The notes: generated by a model not told the origin, from the letters alone. Positions 23,979-33,605 are shown, counted from the first letter of the stretch. The stretch: 56,287 bases of DNA from an uncultured bacterium (GCA_905214615.1 CAJMMX010000003.1:1-56287), one strand, 5' to 3'. A program made the numbers and translations.

Positions 23979-26621
23979 ATGTTAGACCGTTTTACCGATC
24001 GCGCGCGCAAGGTCATGTCCATGGCCAAGCAGGAGGCGCTCGATCTTCATTCAAATAAGGTGGGTACCGAGCATCTGTTGCTCGCGCTCGCCAAGGAGGA
24101 CGAGGGCATTGCCGCTGAGGCGCTGCGCTCGCTCGATATCTCCTACGACGACATCATGGATACCCTCAAAGAGGTCCAGACCACGGTTCCCGAGCCCAGC
24201 GAGGAGACCGAGGCTGCCAAGCTTGCCTTTACGCCGCTCGTCATTAGCGTGATGGAGCGCTCCTTCCGCGTGGCGCGTGAGAACAACCAGACCTACGTGT
24301 CGACCGAGCACTTGCTGATCGGCATCGTCGAAGAGGGCAACGGCATGGCCATGGACATCCTCATGCGCCTGGGTGTGTCGTCCGCCTCCATCAAAAAGGC
24401 TATCGAGAAACTCACCGCCAAGGATCAGGACAAGAAGCGTCCGCTCGCCGGAGCCGGCGCCGGTCGCCCCGGTGCGGGCTTGCCGTTCTTTAGCGGCTCG
24501 GATGCCTCTCAGCAAAAGGGGGGCGGCACCGACACGCTCAAGCAGTTCGCCACCAACCTCACGCAGAAGGCGCGCGACGGCGAGCTCGATCCCGTGATTG
24601 GCCGCGAAAAGGAAGTCCAGCGCATGATGGAGATCCTTTCGCGCCGCACCAAGAACAATCCGCTTATCCTGGGCGATCCCGGCGTGGGCAAGACGGCTAT
24701 CGTCGAGGGCCTGGCGCAGCAGATTGCTGCTGGCAATGTGCCCGAGAATCTTATGAACCAGAATATCTGGACGCTCGATCTGCCGGGTCTTGTCGCGGGT
24801 GCCAAGTATCGCGGTGAGTTTGAGGAGCGCCTCAAGAACGTGATCCAGGAGGCGACCGAAGCCGACGACGTCATCTTGTTTATCGACGAGATGCACACCA
24901 TCATCGGTGCCGGTTCTGCCGAGGGCTCCATCGATGCGAGCTCTATGCTCAAGCCCGTGCTCGCGCGCGGTGCTTTCCAGATCATTGGTGCCACCACGGC
25001 TGAGGAGTTCCGTAAGTACCTCACTAAAGATCCGGCCTTTGAGCGCCGCTTCCAGACCATCGATGTCGAGGAGCCGAGCGTCGAGGACACGGTCAAGATC
25101 CTGACCGCGCTTAAGCCGCGCTACGAGGAGCACCACCATGTGCGCTATACGCAGGGTGCTATCGAGGCCGCCGCGAACCTTTCCAACCGCTACATCCAGG
25201 ATCGCTTCCTGCCCGATAAGGCCATCGACCTCATCGACGAGGCCGGTGCCCGCGCTCGCATCGCCGCGAATCGCGCGCCCGAGCCGGTGCGCGAGGCCGA
25301 GCATCGTATAGAGGAGCTCAAGGCCGCCGCGCAGGAGGCCACCGAGAGCGATGACATGAACAAGGCCGCCGAGATCACCGAGCAGCAGAAGGCCGCCGAG
25401 ATTGAACTCGCCGAAGCCAAGGCCGCCTGGACCGCCGAGCTCGACGCCAGCCCGCTCACCATCGACGTGAGTCAGATTGCCGACATCGTGTCCGTGACTT
25501 CGGGCGTGCCGGTTTCCTCGCTCACCGAGAGCGAGAGCCGTCGCCTGCTGCAGACCGAAAGCGTGCTCAAGACCCGCATTATCGGCCAGGACGAGGCCGT
25601 CGAGGCCGTCGCCAAGGCCGTGCGCCGCAGCCGCTCGCCGCTCAAGGACCCGCGTCGTCCCGGCGGCAGCTTTATCTTCCTGGGTCCCACCGGCACGGGC
25701 AAGACCGAGCTCGCCAAGACGCTCGCCGAGTATCTCTTTGGCAGCAAAGACGCGCTCATCAGCTTCGACATGTCCGAGTTCGGTAGCGAGTTCGAGGTCT
25801 CCAAGCTCATCGGTAGCCCTCCGGGCTACGTCGGTCACGACGAGGGCGGCCAGCTCACCAAGGCCGTTCGTCGCCACCCGTACTCGGTCGTGCTGTTCGA
25901 CGAGATCGAGAAGGCGCACCCCGATATCTTCAACATCTTGCTGCAGGTGCTGGAGGAGGGCCGCCTGACCGATAGCCAGGGCAAGACGGTCGACTTCCGC
26001 AACACCGTGATCATCATGACGTCCAATGTGGGCGCCCGCGAGATTGCGCAGGATGCGAGCGTGGGCTTTGGCACCACCGGCGAGCAGGGTCTCACGTCGA
26101 GTGAGATCCGTGGTCGCGCGATGGGCGAGCTCAAGCGCCTGTTCCGCCCCGAGCTGCTCAACCGTATCGACGACATTGTTGTGTTCCAGAAGCTCTCGGG
26201 CGAGAATCTCACCAAGATCGCGCACCTGCTGGTGGACGACCTGCGCCAGCGTCTGATTGCCAACGGCATGAACATCAAGCTCACCGATGCGGCCTATGAC
26301 AAGATCGTGGCCGAGGGCACCGACCTCACCAACGGTGCGCGTCCGCTGCGCCGTGCTATTCAAAAGCTCATCGAGGACCCGCTGTCCGAGGAACTTCTGG
26401 CCGGCGAGTGGGGCGAGGGCGATACCGTCCTGTGCGACGTGGCCGATGGCAAGTTTGTCTTTAGCCACGGCACGGGCGAGATTCCGGCGCCGCGTCCGGC
26501 AGGTACGCTCGGTGGCGATACCACCCCGGCGGCACCGCACACTGGCAGCGCCGCGCCCGTGAGCGGCGGCGTGACCTCGGGCCCCGGCGGCATGATGCAA
26601 ACCGGTTCCGGCGCGCTGTAG
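23979..26621 (+). CDS. clpC: ATP-dependent Clp protease ATPase subunit ClpC
   Basis: An 880-residue AAA+ unfoldase working with ClpP. It has an N-terminal double Clp-N domain (about 1-145); AAA-1 with GDPGVGKTA (about 232-240); a UVR-containing coiled-coil middle region; AAA-2 with GPTGTGKTE (about 568-576); and a C-terminal D2-small domain. The last 45 residues are a Gly/Pro/Thr/Ala-rich low-complexity tail. No ctsR or mcsAB neighbours, so control differs from Bacillus. Confidence 0.93.
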   Translation: MLDRFTDRARKVMSMAKQEALDLHSNKVGTEHLLLALAKEDEGIAAEALRSLDISYDDIMDTLKEVQTTVPEPSEETEAAKLAFTPLVISVMERSFRVARENNQTYVSTEHLLIGIVEEGNGMAMDILMRLGVSSASIKKAIEKLTAKDQDKKRPLAGAGAGRPGAGLPFFSGSDASQQKGGGTDTLKQFATNLTQKARDGELDPVIGREKEVQRMMEILSRRTKNNPLILGDPGVGKTAIVEGLAQQIAAGNVPENLMNQNIWTLDLPGLVAGAKYRGEFEERLKNVIQEATEADDVILFIDEMHTIIGAGSAEGSIDASSMLKPVLARGAFQIIGATTAEEFRKYLTKDPAFERRFQTIDVEEPSVEDTVKILTALKPRYEEHHHVRYTQGAIEAAANLSNRYIQDRFLPDKAIDLIDEAGARARIAANRAPEPVREAEHRIEELKAAAQEATESDDMNKAAEITEQQKAAEIELAEAKAAWTAELDASPLTIDVSQIADIVSVTSGVPVSSLTESESRRLLQTESVLKTRIIGQDEAVEAVAKAVRRSRSPLKDPRRPGGSFIFLGPTGTGKTELAKTLAEYLFGSKDALISFDMSEFGSEFEVSKLIGSPPGYVGHDEGGQLTKAVRRHPYSVVLFDEIEKAHPDIFNILLQVLEEGRLTDSQGKTVDFRNTVIIMTSNVGAREIAQDASVGFGTTGEQGLTSSEIRGRAMGELKRLFRPELLNRIDDIVVFQKLSGENLTKIAHLLVDDLRQRLIANGMNIKLTDAAYDKIVAEGTDLTNGARPLRRAIQKLIEDPLSEELLAGEWGEGDTVLCDVADGKFVFSHGTGEIPAPRPAGTLGGDTTPAAPHTGSAAPVSGGVTSGPGGMMQTGSGAL

Positions 26622-26645
26622 GGCGTAACAAAACCTTGTGTCCAC

Positions 26646-26674
26646 GAGGGCGTTCCAAAGGAGCGCCCTTTTTC
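26646..26674 (+). terminator. Terminator after clpC
   Basis: AGGGCG and CGCCCT around an 11-base loop, followed by a T-run. Confidence 0.8.
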
Positions 26675-26946
26675 TGTTGGAAAGCCCCCTTCGTTCAAAG
26701 TAGATCTCATTAAACATATCAATGGCGTATGCATAAACGTTGATCAAGCGTTGAGGTTGGTTGAAGGGTCCAACGTCCCTTCGGCGCGGCCCGTCTAACC
26801 TGCTTTACCTTAATAAAGTGGCGTCTCCCCACCGTTAGCCGATGATGCAAGGGCGCTCGGCGTTTTCGACTGGTTTATGCACGCAAAGTCTGGGAATATA
26901 CAAGGCGCATGTCTTACTGTCTAACCAGTTGCGCCAAGGAGGCACC
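26675..26946. other. Intergenic region upstream of pepD
   Basis: No gene seen. The only promoter-like element is TATACA at 26897-26902 with a poor -35. AAGGAGG at about 26937-26943 serves pepD. An in-frame extension of pepD to 26842 has no ribosome binding site. Confidence 0.4.
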
Positions 26947-28404
26947 ATGGATTACAAGATCACCGGCTACGAGCCCGCCCAGCTGTTCCATTTCTTTGAG
27001 GAGGTCAGCGCGATCCCCCGTGGGTCTGGCAACGAGAAGGGCATCAGCGATTTCCTGGTTGCGTTTGCCAAGGAGCGCGGCCTCGATGTGTACCAGGACG
27101 AGGTCTACAACGTCATCATTCGCAAGCCCGCTTCTGCCGGCGCCGAGAATGCCCCGACTGTGATGCTGCAGGGCCACATCGATATGGTGTGCGACAAGTT
27201 GGGCTCTGTTGAGCACGACTTTACGACCGACGGTATCGACCTGGTCGTGAAGGACGGCGTCCTCACCGCTAACGGCACCACCCTGGGCGCCGACAACGGT
27301 ATTGCTGTCGCTCTGATGCTTACTGTGCTCAACGACGATTCGATTGCTCACCCCGCCCTCGAGTGCGTATTCACCACCGATGAGGAGACTGGCCTGGTCG
27401 GCGCCGAGACGCTCGACAAGTCCCAGATTAACGCCCGCACCATGATTAACCTTGACTCCGAGGAAGAGGGCGTTGCCACCGTCAGCTGCGCCGGCGGCGT
27501 CGTTGTTACCTACACCTGCCCCATCGTGCGCGAGCACAAGACCGGCAGCACCCTCACGCTCGACATCTCCGGCCTACTGGGTGGTCATTCCGGCAACGAT
27601 ATCAACCTGGAGCGCGGCAACGGCAACCTCATCATGGCCCGCATCATCGACCGCCTGATGGTCGCCGGCGAGCCCGCCATCGTTAGCTTTAACGGCGGCA
27701 CTAAGGATAACGCCATCAACCGTGAGTGCAAGGCCGAGCTGGTTTACGCCGACCACGCTGCCGCCGAGGCCGCGGCCCAGATCGCAAAGGACATCATCGC
27801 CGACGTCACTGCCGAGCTCGAGGTCTTCGACCCCGGTTTTACCTGCACCGTCGAGATTGCCGACGACGCCGAGGTCGAGGCCATGGATCAGAAGTCCGCG
27901 CTTGCCCTCATCCGCGCCCTGCGTCTTGCCCCTAATGGCGTGATTCGCCGCAACGTCGCCACCGACGGCTCCGTCGAGGTTTCCTCCAACATCGGCGTGG
28001 TCGCCACTTCCGACGACCAGGTCAAGATCATGCTGTCCCCGCGCTCCTCGATTACCTCGCTGCAGAACGAGTTCAAGGACCGCCTGCAGACGCTGGCCGA
28101 TGTCTTGGGCTTCGACGCCAAGTTCGAGTTCGAGTATCCCGGCTGGAGCTATGCCGAGCATTCGCCGGTCCGCGACGTTTTTGTCGAGAGCTATCGCGAG
28201 CTCTTTGGCTCCGAGCTGCGCATCGAGTCCATTCACGCTGGCCTTGAGTGCGGCCTGTTTGCTGAGGCCCTGCACGGCCTGGACGCCATCGCCGTGGGCC
28301 CGACGCTCTCCGATGTCCACACCCCGGACGAGAGCATGGAGCTCGCTTCTGCCGAGCGCTTCTACGAGCTGCTCATCGACGTCCTCAAGCGCCTTGCCGC
28401 GTAA
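26947..28404 (+). CDS. pepD: Aminoacyl-histidine dipeptidase (PepD, M20 family)
   Basis: A zinc dipeptidase that cleaves Xaa-His and other dipeptides in the cytoplasm. The 485-residue length equals that of E. coli PepD. Metal-site contexts are visible: GHIDMV, LGADNGI, DEETGLVGA and, near the C-terminus, HAGLECGLF. It has a bacterial exopeptidase dimerisation domain in the middle. AAGGAGG directly precedes ATG 26947. Confidence 0.9.
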   Translation: MDYKITGYEPAQLFHFFEEVSAIPRGSGNEKGISDFLVAFAKERGLDVYQDEVYNVIIRKPASAGAENAPTVMLQGHIDMVCDKLGSVEHDFTTDGIDLVVKDGVLTANGTTLGADNGIAVALMLTVLNDDSIAHPALECVFTTDEETGLVGAETLDKSQINARTMINLDSEEEGVATVSCAGGVVVTYTCPIVREHKTGSTLTLDISGLLGGHSGNDINLERGNGNLIMARIIDRLMVAGEPAIVSFNGGTKDNAINRECKAELVYADHAAAEAAAQIAKDIIADVTAELEVFDPGFTCTVEIADDAEVEAMDQKSALALIRALRLAPNGVIRRNVATDGSVEVSSNIGVVATSDDQVKIMLSPRSSITSLQNEFKDRLQTLADVLGFDAKFEFEYPGWSYAEHSPVRDVFVESYRELFGSELRIESIHAGLECGLFAEALHGLDAIAVGPTLSDVHTPDESMELASAERFYELLIDVLKRLAA

Positions 28405-28460
28405 GGGTCGCGCTAGCAGCAGTTCGAGCCACGTGCTAGCGGATTGCAAATGACATTACG

Positions 28461-28506
28461 AGAGGGGGCATCCGAACTTTTGCGACGGGTGCCCCCCTCT
28501 TCTTTT
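28461..28506 (+). terminator. Terminator between pepD and hipA
   Basis: GAGGGGGCA and TGCCCCCCTC form a GC-rich stem followed by a T-rich run, between convergent genes. Confidence 0.75.
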
Positions 28507-28529
28507 AAGAAATGTGGATTGATTGGCGC

Positions 28530-29834
28530 CTAGCCCATATCCGCCTTGATGAGGTCGAGGGTGCGCTGGCAGTTTTCGCGGACGGGGCCGAGCATATGCT
28601 CGCGCAGGTCCGCCATGCCGGGCAGGTCGGCGTATTCGTCCATGATCTCTTCCATACAAATGGGCACCTCGTAGGCGAGGTCCATCATGGTCGCAAAGCA
28701 AAACTTCTCGGATAGCCCGGCATCGGTGAGCGCCGCCTCCAGCGCGGGGTCGCCCATACCGTGGTATCGGCGGATAGCGCCTGGACCGATGCGCCCCACT
28801 CGATTTTCGCCGCCAACGCTCATGGCAAGGCGCGCCCGGCGGCGCATACGTTCGTACGCCAAGCCCGATGCGACATCGTACATGGGTGCGAGCGCTGCGT
28901 TTGTGCCTTTGCCTAGGATGAGCGAGTAGTTTTTAGCGTGTGCGTCAGGCGCTCCGATAATGGCGTTATAGAACAACATATAGGTAAAAAGCACAAGATT
29001 CATGTGGTGGGGGACTGTGTTAATCAGTCGTTCTTGGATGTCTCGTGTGGTTGGTCCTCCGTCGGCGGTGTATTTCTGGCTTGGCAATACACCGAGCGCC
29101 TGGCAAAAGTCCTCCTGATGCAGCCTTTCGATATTTCCGCTGCTATTGACCATTCTGTCGTACCGTTCAACGACGAGCGCGGCTTCGTCTTCAAATGTGC
29201 AATAGGAGACGTTGGCAGTTGGAATGCCAACACGCCGAGCCGTTTTCATGCAGACGAATTCGTTTAAGGCCTGATGTTTGAACCCAACGACACCATTTTT
29301 GAAGATATGGGTAGTGGGGGATGACCCTAGACATTCGCACCATTGGCCATCATGCCAAACTAGTGCAAATTTGCCTTGGTTGCCGCCCAGGGACCAGCTT
29401 TCGTTGGAGCCCATCCATGTCTCTCTTTCGTCATCGCGAATTGCTTTGAGCTTGTGAGCGATTTGAGAATTGGTAAGCGGGCGGTATGCCGAGACCCTGC
29501 CGCGGGCGGCGCCTAATTGATCGGTTCGACAAAACTGAACGGCCCCTGCGCAGTCAAGACCGATATGGCACAAGAGGGCGACGGGGTTGTTGGATGCAAC
29601 GTCATACTCGGCGGCAATAGCGCGACGCTGCTCTTGGCTGTCGGGCAAAAGGCCAAATAGGAACGGGCGGACGATGTTATGGCCATACGTGCGATTGGAA
29701 AGCGGCATTGTAAGCGATAGTGGTGCTCCGCGATAGGTTGGGGCGTATACAAAGCTGCAGAGTCCATGCTCGTCTTGCCGGAGAGTGCCTGCGATTTCGC
29801 CACAAATGAGGGTCGCAAGCTCCATCTCTGCCAT
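28530..29834 (-). CDS. hipA: HipA-type serine/threonine kinase (toxin)
   Basis: A 434-residue HipA-family kinase; in E. coli HipA phosphorylates glutamyl-tRNA synthetase and induces dormancy. It has the HipA N-terminal couple domain, the activation loop SLGGNQGKFAL (cf. the autophosphorylated serine loop of HipA), the catalytic DAHAKNYSL and the metal-binding YDVASGLAY. The start codon follows the antitoxin stop with no gap. Codon use is less biased than in the neighbours (more GAA, CAA and TTG), which suggests acquisition. Confidence 0.87.
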   Translation of the reverse strand: MAEMELATLICGEIAGTLRQDEHGLCSFVYAPTYRGAPLSLTMPLSNRTYGHNIVRPFLFGLLPDSQEQRRAIAAEYDVASNNPVALLCHIGLDCAGAVQFCRTDQLGAARGRVSAYRPLTNSQIAHKLKAIRDDERETWMGSNESWSLGGNQGKFALVWHDGQWCECLGSSPTTHIFKNGVVGFKHQALNEFVCMKTARRVGIPTANVSYCTFEDEAALVVERYDRMVNSSGNIERLHQEDFCQALGVLPSQKYTADGGPTTRDIQERLINTVPHHMNLVLFTYMLFYNAIIGAPDAHAKNYSLILGKGTNAALAPMYDVASGLAYERMRRRARLAMSVGGENRVGRIGPGAIRRYHGMGDPALEAALTDAGLSEKFCFATMMDLAYEVPICMEEIMDEYADLPGMADLREHMLGPVRENCQRTLDLIKADMG

Positions 29835-30266
29835 TTATTTCACAACCTTACAGCCAAAGGAGAGGTCTGAAGTGTCGGAAAGGCCTTGCTCGGCTGCGAT
29901 TTGGGCCAGCAAGGCACCATAGGAAGATGGCGTTCCCTGTCGAGCGGGTCGTCTGCCTACGCTTGGCTTTGGCAGGGCATTCGAGTTCGCGATAGGGAGG
30001 TCCGCTTTCGTCGTCGGATGTTCGGAGGGCGATGCGATGGAGTCGTTATCGCTTTGCGCAAAGAGACCTATGCCGAGTGCGTTAAAGACGGACAGCAACT
30101 TGTCGAGTCGAATGCCGGTGGCGTCTCCTAGCTCGAGCGATGCGAGCAGGCGCTCCGAAACACTGGCCGTTTTGGCGAGGGCGGCACGGGTGAGACCCTG
30201 AGCCTCGCGTGCCTGGCGCACGTAGATGCCAGCTTGGCGCGGTGTGGTGATGGGAAGGGTATTCAC
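29835..30266 (-). CDS. hipB: HipB-like helix-turn-helix antitoxin/repressor
   Basis: A 143-residue protein with an N-terminal Xre-type HTH (YVRQAREAQGLTRAALAKTA and ASLELGD). The residues after about 75 are a Ser/Pro-rich linker and C-terminal tail that could contact the kinase. Starts with GTG at 30266, AGGAG 7 bases upstream. Its TAA touches the hipA ATG, giving strict coupling. It probably binds the palindromes at 30280-30358 and represses the pair. Confidence 0.83.
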   Translation of the reverse strand: MNTLPITTPRQAGIYVRQAREAQGLTRAALAKTASVSERLLASLELGDATGIRLDKLLSVFNALGIGLFAQSDNDSIASPSEHPTTKADLPIANSNALPKPSVGRRPARQGTPSSYGALLAQIAAEQGLSDTSDLSFGCKVVK

Positions 30267-30279
30267 GGCGATCTCCTAA

Positions 30280-30324
30280 CGTGCAGACTTTTGCATATCA
30301 GTATGACATGCAAAAGTCTGCACG
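30280..30324 (-). promoter_or_regulatory. Palindromic operator of hipBA
   Basis: A perfect 17-base inverted repeat CGTGCAGACTTTTGCAT / ATGCAAAAGTCTGCACG with an 11-base spacer, starting 14 bases upstream of the hipB start. Its size and place fit a dimeric HTH repressor site overlapping the promoter. Confidence 0.7.
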
Positions 30325-30326
30325 AA

Positions 30327-30358
30327 AAGGCCTCATGCAAAACTTTGCATGAGGCCTT
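30327..30358 (-). terminator. mntP terminator doubling as a second operator-like palindrome
   Basis: AAGGCCTCATGCAAA pairs with TTTGCATGAGGCCTT across a minimal loop. On the minus strand it is followed by TTTTCG, so it can end mntP. It shares the TTTTGCATG half-site with the palindrome next to it, so it may also bind HipB. Confidence 0.65.
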
Positions 30359-30394
30359 ATACTGGCGTTGAGTTTTGAGCGATTGTGTTTGGCG

Positions 30395-30973
30395 TTACAG
30401 CGCCAAAATCCCCAGATGCTCAAGCAAGATCTTAAGTCCGATGAGGATGAGCACGATGCCGCCCACGATGGTGGCAGGTTTTTCGTAGCGCGCGCCAAAG
30501 GTGTGGCCGATCGCTACGCCGGCGACGGAGAAGATAAACGTTGTGACGCCGATAAGCGATACGGCGGGAACGATGTCGACCGAAAGCGCGGCGAACGAGA
30601 TGCCCACGGCCAGGGCGTCGATTGAGGTGGCGATGGCGAGGATCAGGTACTCGCTCAGTTCAATCTTTTCGGCATTCTTGCCGTCGCCTTCATCCTCGTC
30701 CTCGGTAAAAGCCTCCCACAGCATTTTGCCGCCGATGAAGGCCAAAAGGATAAAGGCAATCCAATGGTCGATGGGGCCGATGATGCCTATAAACTGGCTG
30801 CCAAGCGCCCATCCGATCACGGGCATGCCGGCCTGGAAGCCGCCAAAGAACAGGCCGAGCACTACGGCGACCTTAAGGTTGATCTTCTTCATGCCAAGGC
30901 CCTTGCAGATGGATACGGCAAAGGCGTCCATCGAAAGGCCAATGGCGAGCAGCACGAGCTCTACGAGTCCCAT
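30395..30973 (-). CDS. mntP: Manganese efflux pump MntP
   Basis: A 192-residue six-helix membrane protein exporting Mn2+. The two repeats carry the conserved acidic residues: GLSMDAFAVSICKGL and ATSIDALAVGISFA. GGAGGGAG lies 8 bases before ATG 30973. The leader is a yybP-ykoY riboswitch, so expression should rise with cellular manganese. Confidence 0.93.
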   Translation of the reverse strand: MGLVELVLLAIGLSMDAFAVSICKGLGMKKINLKVAVVLGLFFGGFQAGMPVIGWALGSQFIGIIGPIDHWIAFILLAFIGGKMLWEAFTEDEDEGDGKNAEKIELSEYLILAIATSIDALAVGISFAALSVDIVPAVSLIGVTTFIFSVAGVAIGHTFGARYEKPATIVGGIVLILIGLKILLEHLGILAL

Positions 30974-31028
30974 GGTTTGGCTCCCTCCTTGCGGGCGAAC
31001 CCGCGTGTACTTCTGACAGGGGAGCAAC

Positions 31029-31165
31029 AAAAAAGACCCGTGGCGTACGCGCTGCGCGTACAACCACGAGTCTCGTTCATTAAGGCAAGCCAGGCCGCAT
31101 CGGCCAGTATGTTGACTTGCCGCGCCACCGGAGGCGAACCCGGTCACGCGACTACTCCCTCATTC
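31029..31165 (-). ncRNA. yybP-ykoY manganese riboswitch upstream of mntP
   Basis: On the minus strand the leader begins with GAGGGAGTAGTCGCG, the yybP-ykoY signature box, followed by a GC-rich arm (ACCGGGTTCGCCTCCGGT) and the second helix ending in GCCTTAATGAACGAGAC. It runs into an expression-platform terminator, GACTCGTGG / CCACGGGTC with an inner GTACGC/GCGTAC stem and TTTTTT. The family senses Mn2+ and turns on efflux. No gene lies in 30974-31322. Confidence 0.87.
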
Positions 31166-31322
31166 ATGTGAATCCCGATGCTACCACATGAACAGCTCAT
31201 TTGGGTTGAGGCTCTCAGCGGTGTTCGCTCATTCTGTAAGCATCGGATTTCGCGAGCGCCGCGGGGACAAACCGTGAGAAACTATTTAGCGTTTATGGAG
31301 CGTATGCGATGGGAGCGATGCC

Positions 31323-32390
31323 TTGGATAAGAACGAGCTGCAAAAGCGTATGGAACAGGCCATCCGCCTGACGGCACCTGGTCAGCCGATCCGCACCGCC
31401 CTCGACATGATCATCGCCGGTCACCTGGGTGCCCTTATCTGCGTCGGCGACACCGAAAACGTGCTCGCTGCCGGTAACGACGGCTTCCCACTCAACATTT
31501 CGTTCACCTCGAACCGCCTGTTCGAGCTCTCCAAGATGGACGGTGCCATCGTTATCGACGGCGACCTCACCCAGATCCTGCGCGCCAACTTCCACCTCAA
31601 TCCCGATCCCTCGCTTGCCACGAGCGAGACGGGCATGCGTCACCGCACTGCCGCTCGCATGTCGGTGCTCACCGATGCCATCGTGATCTCGGTCTCGGCC
31701 CGTCGTGCCGTCGTCAACGTGTACGTTCACGGCAAGAGCTATGAGATCCAGCCCGTCACCACCATCATGAGCTCGGTCAACCAGCTCGTCGCCACGCTTC
31801 AGACCACCCGTCAGTCGCTCGACCGCTCCCTGCTGCGTCTGACGGCCCTCGAGCTCGATGACTACGTTACGCTCGCCGATATCACCGGGATTTTCTCGAG
31901 CTTCGAGATCATGCAGCAGGCAAAGACTGAGCTTAAGGATTGCATTGTCAAGCTGGGCAACCAGGGCAAGCTCGTGCAGATGCAGCTCGAGCAGCTCGCC
32001 GGCTCCAGCATGGATACCGAGTACGACCTGATGATTCGCGACTATGCGAGTGATTCCTCCGAGGCCAATGCCGAAAAGATCCGCGCCAACCTGAGCCGTA
32101 TGACGCCTAAGGACCTGTCCGACCCACAGCATGTGGCGGCGGTTCTGGGTTACGACGACCTGGACGAGGACTCCGTCATGACGCCGCTGGGCCTGCGCAC
32201 GCTTTCGCGCGTGTCTGTTGTGCGCGACGGCGTGGCCGAGAAGATCGTCGACGAGTACGGCTCGCTGCAGGAGCTCATGGATGACATCAGCGAGGATCCG
32301 GAGCGCCTGGGCGACTTTGGCGTCAACAACCCTGCCATTCTTGCGGACTCCCTGTACCGCATGAAGGGCACCAAACAGGGGAACGCATAA
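31323..32390 (+). CDS. disA: DNA integrity scanning diadenylate cyclase DisA
   Basis: Makes c-di-AMP from two ATP. The 355-residue protein has an N-terminal DAC domain with DGAIVIDGD and RHRTAARM (catalytic motifs near 73 and 106), a helical linker and a C-terminal helix-hairpin-helix DNA-binding domain (LGLRTLSRVSVV). The start is TTG 31323 with GGGAG before it. ispD starts on the last base of the stop codon, so disA heads the disA-ispD-ispF-cysS-rlmB-yacP run. Confidence 0.92.
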   Translation: MDKNELQKRMEQAIRLTAPGQPIRTALDMIIAGHLGALICVGDTENVLAAGNDGFPLNISFTSNRLFELSKMDGAIVIDGDLTQILRANFHLNPDPSLATSETGMRHRTAARMSVLTDAIVISVSARRAVVNVYVHGKSYEIQPVTTIMSSVNQLVATLQTTRQSLDRSLLRLTALELDDYVTLADITGIFSSFEIMQQAKTELKDCIVKLGNQGKLVQMQLEQLAGSSMDTEYDLMIRDYASDSSEANAEKIRANLSRMTPKDLSDPQHVAAVLGYDDLDEDSVMTPLGLRTLSRVSVVRDGVAEKIVDEYGSLQELMDDISEDPERLGDFGVNNPAILADSLYRMKGTKQGNA

Positions 32391-33118
32391 TGGCGCCCGT
32401 ATGCGCCGTGGTCGTTGCCGGCGGCAGCGGCCAGCGCTTTGGAAATCCCGGCGGCAAGCAGCTCGTTAACGTGGCGGGCCGTCCGCTCATGAGCTGGTCC
32501 ATCCGCGCGTTCGATCGTAGCAACAAGGTCGGCCACATCGTGGTGGTGTGCCCTGCCGAGCGCCGTGCCGAGATGCGCCGCCTGGCCATCGACCCGTTTG
32601 ACTATGACACGCCCATCAGTTTTGCCGATGCCGGCGATACTCGTCAGGATTCCACCCGCGCCGGCGTGCACGCGGTGCCGGCGGGCTTTGAGTACGTCGC
32701 CATCCACGACGGCGCCCGTCCGCTCATCACGACCGAGGCCATCGATCATGCGATCGACGTGCTTGTGGGCGACCGCGCCCTCGACGGTGTCGTGTGCGGT
32801 CAGCCCGCGATCGACACGCTCAAGATCGTCGACGGCGATAATATCGTCGAGACGCCGCCGCGTGAGCTCTATTGGGCCGCGCAGACGCCGCAGATCTTTA
32901 GCGTCGACGCCATGAAGCGCGCTCACGCCGCAGCCATCGCCGAGGGCTTTATCGGTACCGACGATTCATCGCTGGTTGAGCGCATGGGTGGACGCGTCCG
33001 CTGCGTCCAGAGTCCGCGCGACAACCTTAAGGTTACGGTGCCCGAGGACCTGCGTCCCGTAACCGCGATTCTGCTTGGCCGTATGGCCGAGGGAGAGGAC
33101 CTTCCCCATGTTCAGTAA
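32390..33118 (+). CDS. ispD: 2-C-methyl-D-erythritol 4-phosphate cytidylyltransferase
   Basis: Third step of the MEP pathway. It has AVVVAGGSGQRFG (nucleotide loop), HDGARPL and TPQIF, all family landmarks. 242 residues. It overlaps disA by one base (TAATG) and ispF by 11 bases, so the genes are translationally coupled. Confidence 0.93.
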   Translation: MAPVCAVVVAGGSGQRFGNPGGKQLVNVAGRPLMSWSIRAFDRSNKVGHIVVVCPAERRAEMRRLAIDPFDYDTPISFADAGDTRQDSTRAGVHAVPAGFEYVAIHDGARPLITTEAIDHAIDVLVGDRALDGVVCGQPAIDTLKIVDGDNIVETPPRELYWAAQTPQIFSVDAMKRAHAAAIAEGFIGTDDSSLVERMGGRVRCVQSPRDNLKVTVPEDLRPVTAILLGRMAEGEDLPHVQ

Positions 33119-33602
33119 CCTGCGCATTGGCCACGGCTACGACGTCCACCGTTTGGTGGAGGGGCGTCGATGTATCATCGGCGGGGTCGACATCCCCTAC
33201 GAGCGCGGCCTGCTGGGCCACTCGGATGCCGATGTGCTTGCACACGCGCTGGCAGACGCCATTCTGGGAGCCTGCCGCGGGGGAGACATCGGCAAGCTAT
33301 TCCCCGACACCGATCCCGCCTACGAGGGTGCCGATTCGATGGTGCTGCTCGCTCGCGTGATGGACTATGCGCGCGAGCTTGGCTTTGAGTTTGTCGATGC
33401 CGACTGCACCATTGCCTGCCAGCAGCCTAAGATCACCCCGCACCGCGATGCCATGCGCGCCAACCTTGCCCATGCCCTGGGCGTTGACGTCGAAAACGTG
33501 GGCGTTGCCGCCACTACGACCGAAAAGCTCGGCTGGGAAGGCCAAGGCGAGGGAATTGGCGCCTGGGCCGTCTGCCTGCTACAGAAAACCGTTAAGGAGT
33601 AA
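33108..33602 (+). CDS. ispF: 2-C-methyl-D-erythritol 2,4-cyclodiphosphate synthase
   Basis: Fifth step of the MEP pathway. The 164-residue protein has GYDVHRL (metal Asp and His), GLLGHSDADV and the C-terminal ATTTEKLGWEGQGEGI. ATG 33108 lies inside the end of ispD with GAGAGGA upstream. With ispE at 17.7 kb, three MEP enzymes are in this window. Confidence 0.94.
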   Translation: MFSNLRIGHGYDVHRLVEGRRCIIGGVDIPYERGLLGHSDADVLAHALADAILGACRGGDIGKLFPDTDPAYEGADSMVLLARVMDYARELGFEFVDADCTIACQQPKITPHRDAMRANLAHALGVDVENVGVAATTTEKLGWEGQGEGIGAWAVCLLQKTVKE

Positions 33603-33605
33603 CGA

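Noticed and set aside
24051..26747. An 898-codon open frame antisense to clpC
   Set aside because: The plus strand encodes a full ClpC with all motifs; long antisense frames are expected in GC-rich DNA with biased third positions. Low-complexity Leu/Gly/Arg composition and no ribosome binding site.
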